From: Terriglobia bacterium
GTDB lineage: Bacteria; Acidobacteriota; Terriglobia; Terriglobales; Acidobacteriaceae
Reading direction: 5' to 3'
DNA: 64,000 nt
Assembly (NCBI GenBank): GCA_020073525.1
Contig: JAIQFA010000009.1
Location: 36,606-100,605, forward strand
The first letter of the stretch is position 1, and every line of letters begins with the position of its first letter. Below the pieces are notes generated by a model. The model saw only the letters and a list, made by a program, of their open reading frames with translations, was not told the DNA's origin and made no database searches. Both the position numbers and the translations under genes were made by a program. This document shows positions 30,111 to 40,200 of the stretch, piece by piece.

Positions 30111-30141
30111 AACGGCTGGCAGCATCTTGCCGCCAGCCGTT
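30111..30141 (-). terminator. Intrinsic terminator of the YXWGXW protein gene
   Basis: A ten-base-pair stem AACGGCTGGC / GCCAGCCGTT is followed on the minus strand by TTTCTTGT. It is about 23 bases after the stop of the gene ending at 30164. The intron remnant begins directly beyond it. Confidence 0.8.
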
Positions 30142-30163
30142 ATTTTTCTTACGCGGAAGTTCG

Positions 30164-30622
30164 TTACCGGTGTCCGCCACCATGGAAACCGCCTCCGCCA
30201 TGGGAACCACCGCCACCATGGAAGCCCGAGGTCGGGCCGCGTCCCTCAAAGCCATGTCGCTCGAAACCGCGTCCCTCAAAACCGCGTCGTCCGTCAAAGT
30301 CACGGCCTCCATAGCCCCGTCCGTAGTAGCCGCGGTCGTAGTATCCGTGACCGTAAAATGAACGCCCATGGTACGGGCGTCCCCAGCTGTGATACCAGGG
30401 CCCTGCGCCAATAAAGATCCCATTTGCGAACCAGCTCGGACCGTAATATCCGTAGGGCGCGCAAGCATACGGATAATCCGGGTAGTACCCGTAAGCACAG
30501 ACCGGCGGGCCAGCCACATAGCCACCAAAGCCGATGCCCACTCCGACCCTGACCTCAGCCTGCGAGTACGCCAGCGGCAAAGCCAGTAAAGCCAGTATTC
30601 CAACATATCTCAGGTATTTCAT
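30164..30622 (-). CDS. Small secreted Gly/Tyr-rich protein (YXWGXW type)
   Basis: A 152-residue exported protein: a signal peptide (MKYLRYVGILALLALPLAYS) and then Tyr/Pro/Gly-rich text (YGYYPDYPYACAPYGYYG, AGPWYHSWGRPYHGRSFYG). The tail is made of RGF/HGF-glycine repeats and GGGGSHGGGGFHGGGHR. The low complexity resembles secreted YXWGXW-repeat proteins widespread in acidobacteria and proteobacteria with unknown, probably cell-wall or matrix, roles. It ends at a good terminator. Confidence 0.75.
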   Translation of the reverse strand: MKYLRYVGILALLALPLAYSQAEVRVGVGIGFGGYVAGPPVCAYGYYPDYPYACAPYGYYGPSWFANGIFIGAGPWYHSWGRPYHGRSFYGHGYYDRGYYGRGYGGRDFDGRRGFEGRGFERHGFEGRGPTSGFHGGGGSHGGGGFHGGGHR

Positions 30623-30828
30623 CGTGATCCCCTTTCATCCGCTAGACGACTCGTTGTCGCGATTCGCCGAAGCGGAAGGCACTTCAGCTTTTTGGTTCCT
30701 CTGAAGCGCCTACTCATTTGAACTCGAACCGGAGGAAAAAGTTGCGGAAACCGGGGTGGCTGATTTCAGCCATCCTGCGTGAAATCAACCACTTGGAACG
30801 GTTAGCTCTTAGCTCCACCTCTGCTCGC

Positions 30829-30923
30829 GTAGGGGCGGACGCCTCCTTCGACTTCGCTCAGGACCCGCCCCAGCCGAGCGCAGCTCGGCAAACGTTCGCC
30901 AACAGACGCCGAACCCGCCCTAC
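30829..30923. repeat. Palindromic element overlapping a stop codon
   Basis: GTAGGGGCGG at the left faces CCGCCCTAC at the right. Inside are CCTTCGACTTCGCTCAGG and GAGCGCAGCTC. The right arm contains the TAG stop (30920-30922, minus strand) of the NHL-repeat gene, so that gene ends inside the repeat. Confidence 0.65.
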
Positions 30924-31759
30924 TTGATCGTGGTCAGCAGTGTGCCGCTGGTGTTGTAAACGGCGATCGAGTTGTTGGGTCCGCTGGAGACATAGACCAA
31001 ACCGCGCGCGTTGTCGAGCGCGAGCCCGGTGGGGAAGAATCCCATCTGGGCCAGAGTCCTTACGTTGCCCGCAGCGTCCATGACGGTTAGCGAGTCGTCC
31101 TGGTTGCCGCAATACAGGTTCCCAGCGGTGTCGTAGGCCATTGCGAAGCAGGTTGTCGAAAAGCTCTTGGCACCTAGACCGCCGTGGATCAGGACGCTCG
31201 TCTCTACGAGGAAAGTATTGGAGTTGCCGCCGATCGCGAGGAACCCCTGATGGGCCGCCAGACCAGTGATCGGGAGCCCGGCGGGTACCGAGAGCAGGGG
31301 AGCGTTTTGAAATTGCGGATACATGATCAGATTTTCGTAGCTATCCTGCACCCAAATGTCGGCCAATCCGTCGATTGCGAGCGCGTTTGGTGTAGTGATG
31401 CCGGTGGTCAAAGTGGCTTGCGCGTTCTGCACCCCAGTGGAGCTGTATTCGGTGATCGAGCCGGGAGTGCCGCTATTGGCAACCCAGAGATTGCCGTTCG
31501 GGTCAAAAGCGACGGCGGTCGGAAACACGACGTTCTTGGAAATGGTTTTGGTCGGGACTTGAGCATGGTTCACGTTGTAAACCAGCACCTGGTTGCCGTT
31601 GGTGTTGGCGACATAGAGGTTTCCCTTCGCATCCACCGCCAAACCGTACGGATAGTTCAGAGGACGCTTGGTAGCGGCCACGCTGCTGGCGGCCAATGAG
31701 AAGAGGCAAAGCACCGCCACCGTGGCGATGCGACCGAGGTTGGGTATCGAATTCTTCAT
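30920..31759 (-). CDS. Secreted NHL-repeat beta-propeller protein
   Basis: 279 residues from ATG 31759, which has GGAG seven bases upstream and yields a signal peptide (about 8-32); the open frame extends further but without a good start. Repeated blades read YPYGLAVDAKGNLYVANTNG, FPTAVAFDPNGNLWVANSG, TPNALAIDGLADIWV and FPTGLALDNARGLVYVSSG, the hallmark of NHL propellers. Such proteins bind polymers or proteins outside the cell. The final residues are encoded within a dispersed repeat. Confidence 0.82.
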   Translation of the reverse strand: MKNSIPNLGRIATVAVLCLFSLAASSVAATKRPLNYPYGLAVDAKGNLYVANTNGNQVLVYNVNHAQVPTKTISKNVVFPTAVAFDPNGNLWVANSGTPGSITEYSSTGVQNAQATLTTGITTPNALAIDGLADIWVQDSYENLIMYPQFQNAPLLSVPAGLPITGLAAHQGFLAIGGNSNTFLVETSVLIHGGLGAKSFSTTCFAMAYDTAGNLYCGNQDDSLTVMDAAGNVRTLAQMGFFPTGLALDNARGLVYVSSGPNNSIAVYNTSGTLLTTIK

Positions 31760-32171
31760 GACAATCTCCTGAAAGTGGTTCCTCTCGGGGCGATAGTTCC
31801 GTGAGGTCGCGCTGAGCGCGTCTATGACTGCTACCTTCCTAAGCGATGTTTTAGGGATGATTCCCTCACCGCTTCGCAATATTTCTTGGGGACAAAGCAA
31901 CAGACTGAGTGGAGCGGAACATAACCCGCTAGAAACAGGCAACCTATAGGTTTTCTTAATTTGCCACGCGCGCGCAATCGTGTCCGATTTCGAAATCGGC
32001 TGCCCGAGGCGGAACGAAGGGCACTCGGTGGGGATCGACCCTTGGTAACACTATAGTCATCTGCCGCGGACGAATGCTCTTTGAGGGGTAGCAGCAGCGC
32101 CTATAGGCTGCATTAGCGCGGACCTCCCGATAGGGAATCCCGCCTCACACCTCAAACAGGGAGATATTCGA
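31760..32171. other. Intergenic stretch between divergent genes, with a perfect palindrome
   Basis: 412 bases that must hold promoters for the NHL gene (minus) and the secreted pair at 32172 (plus). The clearest element is the 16-base perfect palindrome CCGATTTCGAAATCGG at 31984-31999, a possible operator. No open frame looks coding. Confidence 0.5.
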
Positions 32172-32627
32172 ATGAAGTTCTTTGCAGGGCTGTGTGCATT
32201 GGCCCTCTCGTGTTCTATCTGGTCGCCACCGCCAGCTCAGGCGCAAACATCGGACAGGCCGGTAAGCGCCTTCAGCTACGACATCTCTAAGGAAGTGACA
32301 CTCAATGGCACAGTGGCCAGCGTACTGAGGAAGCCAGCCACAGGAATGATTATGGGTTCTCACCTCCTGCTCACCACTAGCTCCGGCTTGGTGGACGCGA
32401 GTCTGGGGAGATTTGGATTGACCGGTCATGGCGCTATGACGGTCGCAGCGGGACAACAAGTTATAGTGACGGGCCTCATGAAGACGATTAGGGACCGGCA
32501 GGTATTCCTCGCGCGCATCGTGAAAGTCGGTAGCGAGGTCTATACGATCCGGAACGAGCACGGATTTCCGTTGTCGCCACGCGCCCGTGGGCGCGCAACC
32601 CAGAACACCGCAGGGGAGGGACTATGA
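32172..32627 (+). CDS. Small secreted protein, first of a coupled pair
   Basis: A 151-residue exported protein with a signal peptide ending PPPAQAQ. Its middle (YDISKEVTLNGTVASVLRKP, TTSSGLVDASLGRFG, VAAGQQVIVTGLMKTIRDRQ) looks like a single OB-like beta-barrel domain. The last four bases of its frame overlap the ATG of the next gene (ATGA), so translation is probably coupled. I do not recognise a named family. Confidence 0.7.
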   Translation: MKFFAGLCALALSCSIWSPPPAQAQTSDRPVSAFSYDISKEVTLNGTVASVLRKPATGMIMGSHLLLTTSSGLVDASLGRFGLTGHGAMTVAAGQQVIVTGLMKTIRDRQVFLARIVKVGSEVYTIRNEHGFPLSPRARGRATQNTAGEGL

Positions 32628-34558
32628 ACCGCAAAGTTCATGCTGGCATTCTCGGTATAGTCTTCCTGTCCGTGGCTTTCTTGACCGGCTGCGGCAGCAG
32701 TTCGAGCCCGACGCCTCCTCCGGCGGAAACGGTCGCGGCGACGAGCGGAACACCGCAAAGCGCGTTGCTCAGCGGCGCGTTTATAGCGCCGCTGGTGGCG
32801 ACGGTGACCCAGGGCGGATCGCCGGTGAGCGGCGCGACGGTGACATTCACAGCTCCGGCATCGGGTGCCAGTGGCACATTCGCAAATGCAACGGCTACCG
32901 ATACGGAGACGACGAACGCAAGCGGCGTGGCCACTTCAACCGTGTTCACGGCGAATGCAACGGCTGGCGGGTATACGGTGACGGCCTCGGTTTCAGGAGT
33001 AACGACACCGGCCAGCTTCAGTCTGACGAACGCAGCCGCCAATTTTTCGTTTTACCTGAACGGGACTGAGCTAATCAACGGTGGGCCGAACTATTACGCC
33101 CTCGCAGGAGCCATGAGTCTCGACGCACTTGGCAACGTTCTGGCCGGTGAACAGGACTATAACGACGCCTTTGGACTCACGTCACCTCAACCTGCCGGCG
33201 ACACGATCACGGGAGGAACCCTCACGGTGGATCCTACAACCGGTCAGGGGACACTCACTCTGCTCACCAACAACACGGCGCTGGGCGTGAGCGGGACAGA
33301 AACGTTAGGCGTCCAGTTTGTGAACGCCAAGCACGCGCTCGTCTCTCAATTTGATGGCTCGGCCACATCCAGTGGGAGTATGGACGCACAGACACTGCCA
33401 AGCACGCTGAGTGGCAGCTATGCGTTTACACTTTCGGGAGTGGATACCAACTCCAATTCGATTGTATTTGGAGGCCTATTCTCGATCAGTGGCACCACCC
33501 TGCAGAATGGCGTTGCCGACGTAGATGATGCTGGAACAGTTATTCTGAATTCAGCTTTCAGCGGGACCGTTTCAGCTCCCGATTCCTTCGGACGTGGCAC
33601 AATCACCAACACCATCCTGGCAACCGCCGTTAACTATTACATCGTTGGTCCGGAAGTGATACGGATCATTGATGTGGATACTACCGATTCGGCCGTCGGC
33701 TCGGCTTTCGGGCAAGGCAGTGGAACCTTCAGCAATACATCGCTCGGGAGCTCCGTCTTTGGTGTCGAAAGCAACTCCTACGGAACTCTCTATGCTGCGG
33801 CAGGCCAGTTCACAGTTCCGGCCAGCGGCACATTCTCCGGTGTTGGGGATGACGACGAACAGGGACTTGTCGTCAACTCTTCCCCAATTTCTGGCACCTA
33901 CACCATTGGCAGCAACGGATACGGCAGCCTCTCGATCACGAACGCGGGGTTACAAAGCGTCAGCACTTTAGGGATTTATATGACGGATCCGGCCCTGAAC
34001 CTGAACGACCCCAATAACACCACCAGCGGTTTAGGAGGAGGTCTGGTTGCCGACCTGGATGTGAATCTCAACGGCACTGGAGTTCTGATTCCTCAAACAG
34101 ACACGTCAACAGCTAGCTTCACCGGCAACTACGCCTTTGGTGCGCAGGACTACTTCTGCTACATTTGCGAATTTGACTACGTCGGGCAGGGATCGGTTAC
34201 AAGCGGTGCTTTCGCTGGAACCGGACTCCTCAATGATGTGATCGACCTTTTCGGGGCCGGCCCTGGAGATTACACCGGGGTTACATTCTCGGGAACTCCA
34301 CTCGCTGACCCGATTAACGTCGGGCGCTATACACTGTCCTCGGCAAATACGCCGAGCAACCCCTTTGTGATCACGGTTGGGACCGCCGCGCCAATAGAGT
34401 TCAACGTGGCGATCTATCAGGCCAGTGGCGGACAGCTGCTCTGGATAGACGAAGATGATTTCAGTCTGTCCCTTGGATCCCTGCAGAGTCAGGGATCGCT
34501 AGCCGGAATACCCGCGATCAAAAGGCACATGGGGAAAACCAAAACCAAACGGAAATAA
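32624..34558 (+). CDS. Lipoprotein with Ig-like domain and long beta-repeat region
   Basis: A 644-residue outer-surface lipoprotein: the lipobox is in LTGCGSS (about Cys23). A Big-1-like Ig domain follows (about 45-135: ATVTQGGSPVSGATVTFTAP, TTNASGVATSTVFTANATAG). A long Ser/Thr/Gly/Asn-rich beta region has recurrent FSFYLNGTE, GSYAFTLSGVD, GNYAFGAQDY and SGTFSGVGDDDEQG phrases. The C terminus ends KRHMGKTKTKRK. Typical of acidobacterial surface proteins, perhaps adhesive. It overlaps the upstream gene by four bases, and a terminator hairpin follows at 34578. Confidence 0.78.
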   Translation: MNRKVHAGILGIVFLSVAFLTGCGSSSSPTPPPAETVAATSGTPQSALLSGAFIAPLVATVTQGGSPVSGATVTFTAPASGASGTFANATATDTETTNASGVATSTVFTANATAGGYTVTASVSGVTTPASFSLTNAAANFSFYLNGTELINGGPNYYALAGAMSLDALGNVLAGEQDYNDAFGLTSPQPAGDTITGGTLTVDPTTGQGTLTLLTNNTALGVSGTETLGVQFVNAKHALVSQFDGSATSSGSMDAQTLPSTLSGSYAFTLSGVDTNSNSIVFGGLFSISGTTLQNGVADVDDAGTVILNSAFSGTVSAPDSFGRGTITNTILATAVNYYIVGPEVIRIIDVDTTDSAVGSAFGQGSGTFSNTSLGSSVFGVESNSYGTLYAAAGQFTVPASGTFSGVGDDDEQGLVVNSSPISGTYTIGSNGYGSLSITNAGLQSVSTLGIYMTDPALNLNDPNNTTSGLGGGLVADLDVNLNGTGVLIPQTDTSTASFTGNYAFGAQDYFCYICEFDYVGQGSVTSGAFAGTGLLNDVIDLFGAGPGDYTGVTFSGTPLADPINVGRYTLSSANTPSNPFVITVGTAAPIEFNVAIYQASGGQLLWIDEDDFSLSLGSLQSQGSLAGIPAIKRHMGKTKTKRK

Positions 34559-34577
34559 CTATCAGCAGGCGAAACGA

Positions 34578-34611
34578 ATGGGCACACCCGGGACGATCCG
34601 GCTGTGCCCAT
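34578..34611 (+). terminator. Terminator-like hairpin after the lipoprotein gene
   Basis: A nine-base-pair stem ATGGGCACA / TGTGCCCAT encloses a 16-base loop and is followed by CTTCTTTCG, about 20 bases beyond the stop at 34558. The loop is large and the T tract broken. Confidence 0.55.
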
Positions 34612-34944
34612 CTTCTTTCGCTATTAGGAACGAATGGCCCCATTCTTGCCTCGTTGAAGGCTAGGATTTCACCGTCGTCCTCCAGCGCTCTTTTTACAAG
34701 CTCGGTTCTTACTGGAGACAGCGGTTTCAGAGGCTTGAAGCAAAGCGGTCCTGGAAGTCATCCCTTTGCGAGCTATCGGATGGCCCCGTACACCGCTCCG
34801 TAAACCCTTGATTCCACAAGACCGCGGGTAGGGTTTTGTTGTGTTCGAAGGGAAAGGCTAGGAATTGGCGGCTGTTCCTGCAACAGGCGCAGCCTACGCC
34901 ATCGTTTACAATCGAAGATTCTCCATCGATTGGAAAACATAACC
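34612..34944. other. Intergenic stretch upstream of proS
   Basis: About 330 bases holding the proS promoter region. I see no coding frame, tRNA or strong hairpin. No T-box-like leader was recognised. Confidence 0.4.
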
Positions 34945-36705
34945 ATGCACCGCTGGTCGCAACTCTTTATCCCTACTCTTCGCGAGGCTCCGGCCGATGC
35001 CGAAGTCGCTAGTCACAAGCTGCTGGTCCGCGCTGGATACATCCGTCAACTGGGCGCGGGAATCTACTCATTCCTCTTCCTGGGCAATCGCTCTACCCAG
35101 AAAATCATGGGCATCGTCCGCGAGGAGATGGACAAGATCGGGCAGGAGTTCTACCTGCCGGCGCTGAATCCGCGCGAAGTCTGGGAAGCGAGCGGGCGCT
35201 GGGCGGCGATGGGCGAAAACATGTTTCGCCTCAAGGATCGCAAGGGCGCCGACCTTTGCCTGGGCATGACTCACGAAGAAGTCATGACCGACATCGCGCG
35301 CAAGGAACTCCGCAGCTACAAGCAACTGCCGCAGATCTGGTATCAGATTCAGACGAAGTTCCGCGACGAGCCTCGTCCCAAGTCGGGCTTGCTACGCGTG
35401 CGCCAGTTCATCATGAAAGACGCTTACTCGTTCGACATCGATGCCGCCGGGCTCGACGTTTCCTACCAGAAGCATCACGACACCTACTGCCGCATCTTCG
35501 ACCGCTGCGGCCTGAAGTACATGGTGATCGACGCGCACTCAGGAGCCATGGGCGGATCGCAGTCGCAGGAATTCATGGTGCGCACTCCGGCCGGCGAAGA
35601 CCAGATCGTCAGCTGCGAGAAGTGCAACTACGCAGCGAACCTGGAGAAGGCGACTTCGAAGCTCGCTCCGGTCGAAGACCTGAAAGCCGAAGGCGACGGC
35701 CAGCCCCTCGAAGTCCACACGCCGGGACAGAAAACAATTGAAGACGTGGCCCGATTTCTGGGCGTGTCTCCGGAGCACACGATTAAGACATTGGCCATGA
35801 TGATCACGGAAGAAGATGAGAAGACCGGCAAGCCTCGGTCACGCGCCGTGGTGCTACTCATGCGCGGCGATCACCAGATGAACGAAGCCAAACTCTCGAC
35901 GGCGGGCGGCGGCAAAGAGACGCGTCCCATGCAGGAAGAGGAGATCGTCAATCTCTTCCACTCCCCTGCTGGATACCTGGGCCCGCTCGGCATCGACTGG
36001 GCGAAGGACATGCAAGATTCGGCGAAGCCCATTCTGCTCGTCGATACGGCGCTCGAAGGCCGCGTGAATCTGATCGGCGGCGCGAACAGAGAGAACTACC
36101 ACGTCAAGCACCTGACTCCGGGGAAGAATTTTCATCCGACGGCCTACGTCGATCTGCGCAGCGTGACCGCTGGCGAAAATTGCCCGAACTGCGGCGCTCC
36201 CCTGCGCATCGATACCGCCGTCGAAATCGGGCACATCTTCAAGCTCGGCTACAAGTATTCGGAATCGATGGGCGCCCGAGTGCTCGATCGCAATGGCAAG
36301 GAGGTCGCGCCGATCATGGGCAGTTACGGCATCGGCATCGAGCGCATCCTGACCGCGGCGATCGAGCAGAGCAATGATGAAAACGGCTTCTGGCTGCCGC
36401 CCTCGATCGCGCCCTTCGAGGTGGTCGTCGTGTCCACGAACGACAAGGACGAAAAGATCCGCAGCACGGCCGAGGACATCGCCCGGCAACTGGAAGCAGC
36501 CGGATTTGACGTTTTACTCGATGATCGGGACGAACGGCCAGGGGTCAAGTTCAAAGACGCCGATCTGGTTGGTATCCCCTTTCGAATCAATGTGGGGAAA
36601 AAAGTTACCGAAGATACTGTAGAAGTCGTTCGGCGCTCGACTCTGCAACGGGAGGACGTTAAGATTTCTGCCATAAGCGAGTATTTTCGAGCACTGCGCC
36701 AATGA
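34945..36705 (+). CDS. proS: Prolyl-tRNA synthetase, bacterial editing type
   Basis: A 586-residue class II synthetase that charges tRNA-Pro. ATG 34945 gives the family start [20 protein letters not shown]; a TTG at 34930 is also open. Class II motifs are present: [17 protein letters not shown] (motif 2) and [12 protein letters not shown] (motif 3). An inserted editing domain (about 225-405) shows [10 protein letters not shown] and [13 protein letters not shown], as in E. coli-type ProRS that hydrolyse Ala-tRNA-Pro. The C-terminal anticodon-binding domain (about 490-586) is intact. Confidence 0.96.
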   Translation: MHRWSQLFIPTLREAPADAEVASHKLLVRAGYIRQLGAGIYSFLFLGNRSTQKIMGIVREEMDKIGQEFYLPALNPREVWEASGRWAAMGENMFRLKDRKGADLCLGMTHEEVMTDIARKELRSYKQLPQIWYQIQTKFRDEPRPKSGLLRVRQFIMKDAYSFDIDAAGLDVSYQKHHDTYCRIFDRCGLKYMVIDAHSGAMGGSQSQEFMVRTPAGEDQIVSCEKCNYAANLEKATSKLAPVEDLKAEGDGQPLEVHTPGQKTIEDVARFLGVSPEHTIKTLAMMITEEDEKTGKPRSRAVVLLMRGDHQMNEAKLSTAGGGKETRPMQEEEIVNLFHSPAGYLGPLGIDWAKDMQDSAKPILLVDTALEGRVNLIGGANRENYHVKHLTPGKNFHPTAYVDLRSVTAGENCPNCGAPLRIDTAVEIGHIFKLGYKYSESMGARVLDRNGKEVAPIMGSYGIGIERILTAAIEQSNDENGFWLPPSIAPFEVVVVSTNDKDEKIRSTAEDIARQLEAAGFDVLLDDRDERPGVKFKDADLVGIPFRINVGKKVTEDTVEVVRRSTLQREDVKISAISEYFRALRQ

Positions 36706-36801
36706 CTGTTCCGCGGCTGGCCGAAAGAACATGTCCTTTCGCGCGGCACTCGTAGCTCGCATTCGGGAACTCGCAACCAGCGATTTGGCAGTTTGTTTCT
36801 T

Positions 36802-37158
36802 ATGGCAACTCTGAAGTTAGTCTTTGGTATGGCCGTGTTCGGGCTGGTGGCTTTGGTGGGCCTCAAACTCATTCCGCCCTACTTCGCGAACTACCAGTTC
36901 GAAGATGCAATCAAGACCGAAAGCGTGCAATCCACCTACACCACGCGCTCGGAAGAGGATATTCGCGAGGCCATTATCAAGGAGGCCCGCAATTACGACA
37001 TCATTTTGACGCCCAAGCAGGTGAAGGTTACGCGCGTGGGCGGGTTGGGCAATGGCACCCTCAACATCGAAGCTGAATACAGCGTTCCGATCGACCTGCC
37101 CGGCTACTCGACTACTCTCGAGTTCCATCCTTCTTCGAAAAATAAGGGAGTGTACTAG
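36802..37158 (+). CDS. Small membrane-anchored protein (DUF4845-like)
   Basis: A 118-residue protein with one N-terminal membrane helix (about 3-25, LVFGMAVFGLVALVGLKLIP). An extracytoplasmic domain follows with ESVQSTYTTRSEEDIREAII and YDIILTPKQVKVTRVGG. The layout resembles DUF4845-type proteins, which are often encoded beside signal peptidase genes; here it follows proS by about 100 bases. ATG 36802 is preferred to the TTG at 36793. Function unknown. Confidence 0.72.
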   Translation: MATLKLVFGMAVFGLVALVGLKLIPPYFANYQFEDAIKTESVQSTYTTRSEEDIREAIIKEARNYDIILTPKQVKVTRVGGLGNGTLNIEAEYSVPIDLPGYSTTLEFHPSSKNKGVY

Positions 37159-37162
37159 AAGG

Positions 37163-37191
37163 CGGCTCTCAGCTCTCAGTTGTCAGCTCTC
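37163..37191. repeat. CTCTCAGCTGTCAGCT-type tract
   Basis: GGCTCTCAGCTCTCAGTTGT and onward, directly after the stop at 37158. The same low-complexity unit occurs at 25398-25425 and inside lhr (49683-49712). Confidence 0.6.
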
Positions 37192-37211
37192 ATTTTTTGG
37201 CGTCGGCTTCT

Positions 37212-40200
37212 TTATTTCTGCTTTTTGTCCCAATCCTCTCGCGACGTCGCTTTTAGCGGCTCTAGCTGCTTGCTTTGCAGGACCGTGTTCAGTGGTGGAA
37301 GCTGCGAGGTTGCTATCGATTGAAACTGAGTTCCCGCCTCGTCCAGTTTCTTCTGCATCTGGGCTGTGCTTTCGACCTGCGATTGCGTCGGACGGCCGGA
37401 ATAACCATTCACAGCTCCATACAGCTCCCCAAGGTGTTCCCGGAGCTTCTTCTCTCCCGTAATCATGCCACCCTCTTTGACCGACACGAGCGAAGAACGG
37501 AAGTCCTCCAGTTTCCGGACCAGACTGTTGAGCTGCTCCTTCAATTTGTCGTCCGAGGCTGCGGCGGCCCGCTGCTTCGCCTGCTCGCGGAGTTCGCTGG
37601 TGGCGTCGACAATGTATGTCAACTGCGCCAGCATGTCATAGAGTTGCGTGACCGTCTTGTGCTGAAGTTCGCGGTCCGCCGCGGTACTCTTGGTTCGCGG
37701 GTCCGGTACCAGCTTGACTTCCGAAGAATAGGTTTCCTTCCCCTTGGTCAGCTTGACGATGTACGTTCCTTCCTGCGCCTGCGGTCCGAAGAAGACATAT
37801 TGGTTCTCTACTAGGCCCGCAGCGGGCGGCATCTTGGGAGGCTTGGCGCGCTCAGGCCATTGCACGCGATTCAATCCTCGGCGCTTGTCGCCCTGGAGCG
37901 ATGTCAGCAGCTGTCCCTTGGCATCGTAGATGTCCAGCTTCAAGTCGCCGAAAATGTGCCGCTTCTTCTGGTAGTAGACGATCGCGGCGGCTTCCGGCAG
38001 TGTACGACCGCGAAATTCAGCGTCTCCATCGAAGCGCTGTTCGGCGGCCGGGAGCGCCAGCACGGAGGGCCGCGACGGCAGCATCACCAGATCTTTCGTC
38101 AGAAGTTCAGGAGTCAGGGCGCGGATGGCCGTCAGGTCGTCAAGAATGTAGATGCCGCGGCCATGGGTGGCCAGCATCAAATCCGATTCCCGCGGATGGA
38201 TGGCAATATCGCGCACTGCGACGTTCGGTAGTCCCCCTTTGAACTGAGCCCAGTGCGCGCCGCCATCAATCGAAAGGAAGAGGCCGAACTCGGTTCCCAC
38301 AAAAAGAAGATTGGCATTCACCAGATCTTGTCGTACCACGTGGGCATAACCAATCAGGTCCGAGGTTGAGAGCGAGGTCCAGGTCTTGCCGTAGTCCTTC
38401 GTCTGGTAGACATGCGTCTTCATGTCGCCGGCCGCGTGCCCATCAAATGTCGCGTAGGCAACGGCGGGATCGAAGTGACTGGCCTCGATGGTCGACACCC
38501 ATGTTCCCGCGGGCAGGCCAGGAATATCCTTGGCAACGTTCGTCCAATGCTTACCACCGTCGCGCGTGACCTGTACATTTCCGTCGTCCGTCCCCACCCA
38601 GATCACCTCGCCATTCTTCGGAGACTCGGCGATCGTGTAAATGGTTTCGAACTTCTCGGCATCCGAATTGTCGATGGTCAACCCACCGGAAAGTTCCTGG
38701 TGTTGTCGCGCAGGTTCGTTGGTTGTCAGATCAGGCGAAATCCGATCCCACGACTCTCCGTGATCGCGCGAGCGAAACAGAAATTGCCCGCCCAAGTAAA
38801 TTGTCCCCAAATGATTCGGGCTCATATGAATCGGCGCGTTCCAGTTGAAGCGAAACTCCGGCTCGCCCGGCCGCGGCAACGGCTTGATCTCCTTCGATTC
38901 GCCGGTGGACTTGCGAAAGCGCGAGATCATCCCGCCCTGATATTCCGCGTAGGCATCGTCCGCATCGGATGGATCGGAAAAGGCCCAGAAGCCGTCGCCG
39001 AGATCAATGTTCCGCCAGTGGCGATTGGCGATTCCATCCGTCGCGCGTGAAGGTCCCATCCACGTGCCGTTGTCCTGCAGGCCGCCGTAAACGTTGTAGG
39101 GATCGGCCATGTCGGCGCTTACGTGGTAGAACTGCGACACGGGAAGATTCGCGAGAAATCGCCAGTGCGCCCCGCGATCCAACGACTGATACACTCCGCC
39201 GTCAGTGCCCAGTAACATCTGATCGGGATTTTCCGGATCAATCCACAGCGCGTGGTGATCGCCGTGGTTGCCGCCGCCCGGTCCCTCGCTCGCCGAAAAT
39301 GCGGCGCTGAAACTCTTACCGCCGTCTTCGCTAACTGTCAGGAAAAAGCCCGGCTTGTACACGCGATCCACATTCTTGGGATCGGCCGCCAACCGCGCAA
39401 AGTAGAAGGGACGTCCGCTGACGTTAAACGAGTTGTTGGTCTCGGCCCAACTTTCACCCGCATCATCGGAACGGAACAAAGCCGTGTGATTCTTGGCCTC
39501 TACCACAGCGTAAACACGAGAGTGATTCGAAGGAGCGACGGCGATGCCGATCCTCCCCAAATCGCCCTCCGGCAGGCCTTTTCTCAGCTCATGCCAGGTG
39601 GCGCCCGCGTCTGTGCTCCTGAACAACCCGCTGCCCGGACCGCCCGACCGGAAGTTGTGCGGCTCGCGACGCACGTCCCACATCGCGGCATAAAGCACAG
39701 CCGGATCCTGCGGGTCCATCACCATCTCCGCGCAACCGGTGCTGTCGTTGCGATAGAGAAGCTTGTTCCAGCTCTTGCCGCCGTCGGTGGTTTTGAAAAC
39801 ACCGCGTTCGGTGTTCGAATTCCACAGATGGCCGAGCGCGCACGCATACACTGTGTTGCTGTCTTTCGGATGCACAACGACGCGGCTGATGTGCTCGGAG
39901 TCAGGCAGTCCCATGGCTTCCCAGTTGTCGCCGCCATCGCGCGAGCGGTAGATACCCGTGCCAACCGACACACTGTTGCGCACCCAGGACTCGCCCGTTC
40001 CCACCCAAACAGTTTGCGGATGGGAAGGATCAATCGCCACCGAACCAATCGAAAGCGAAGGCTGCTTGTCGAAGACCGCCTTGAAGGTTGTGCCGCCGTC
40101 CACCGACTTCCATACCCCACCGCTGGCCGAGCCAACGTAGATAGTCAGCCGCAGACCTTCGTGCACCGCCGTGATGTCGGCAATTCGACCGCCCATCGCT

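Noticed and set aside
34559..34944. T-box or tRNA-like leader before proS
   Set aside because: No T-box sequence, specifier hairpin or tRNA cloverleaf could be recognised.
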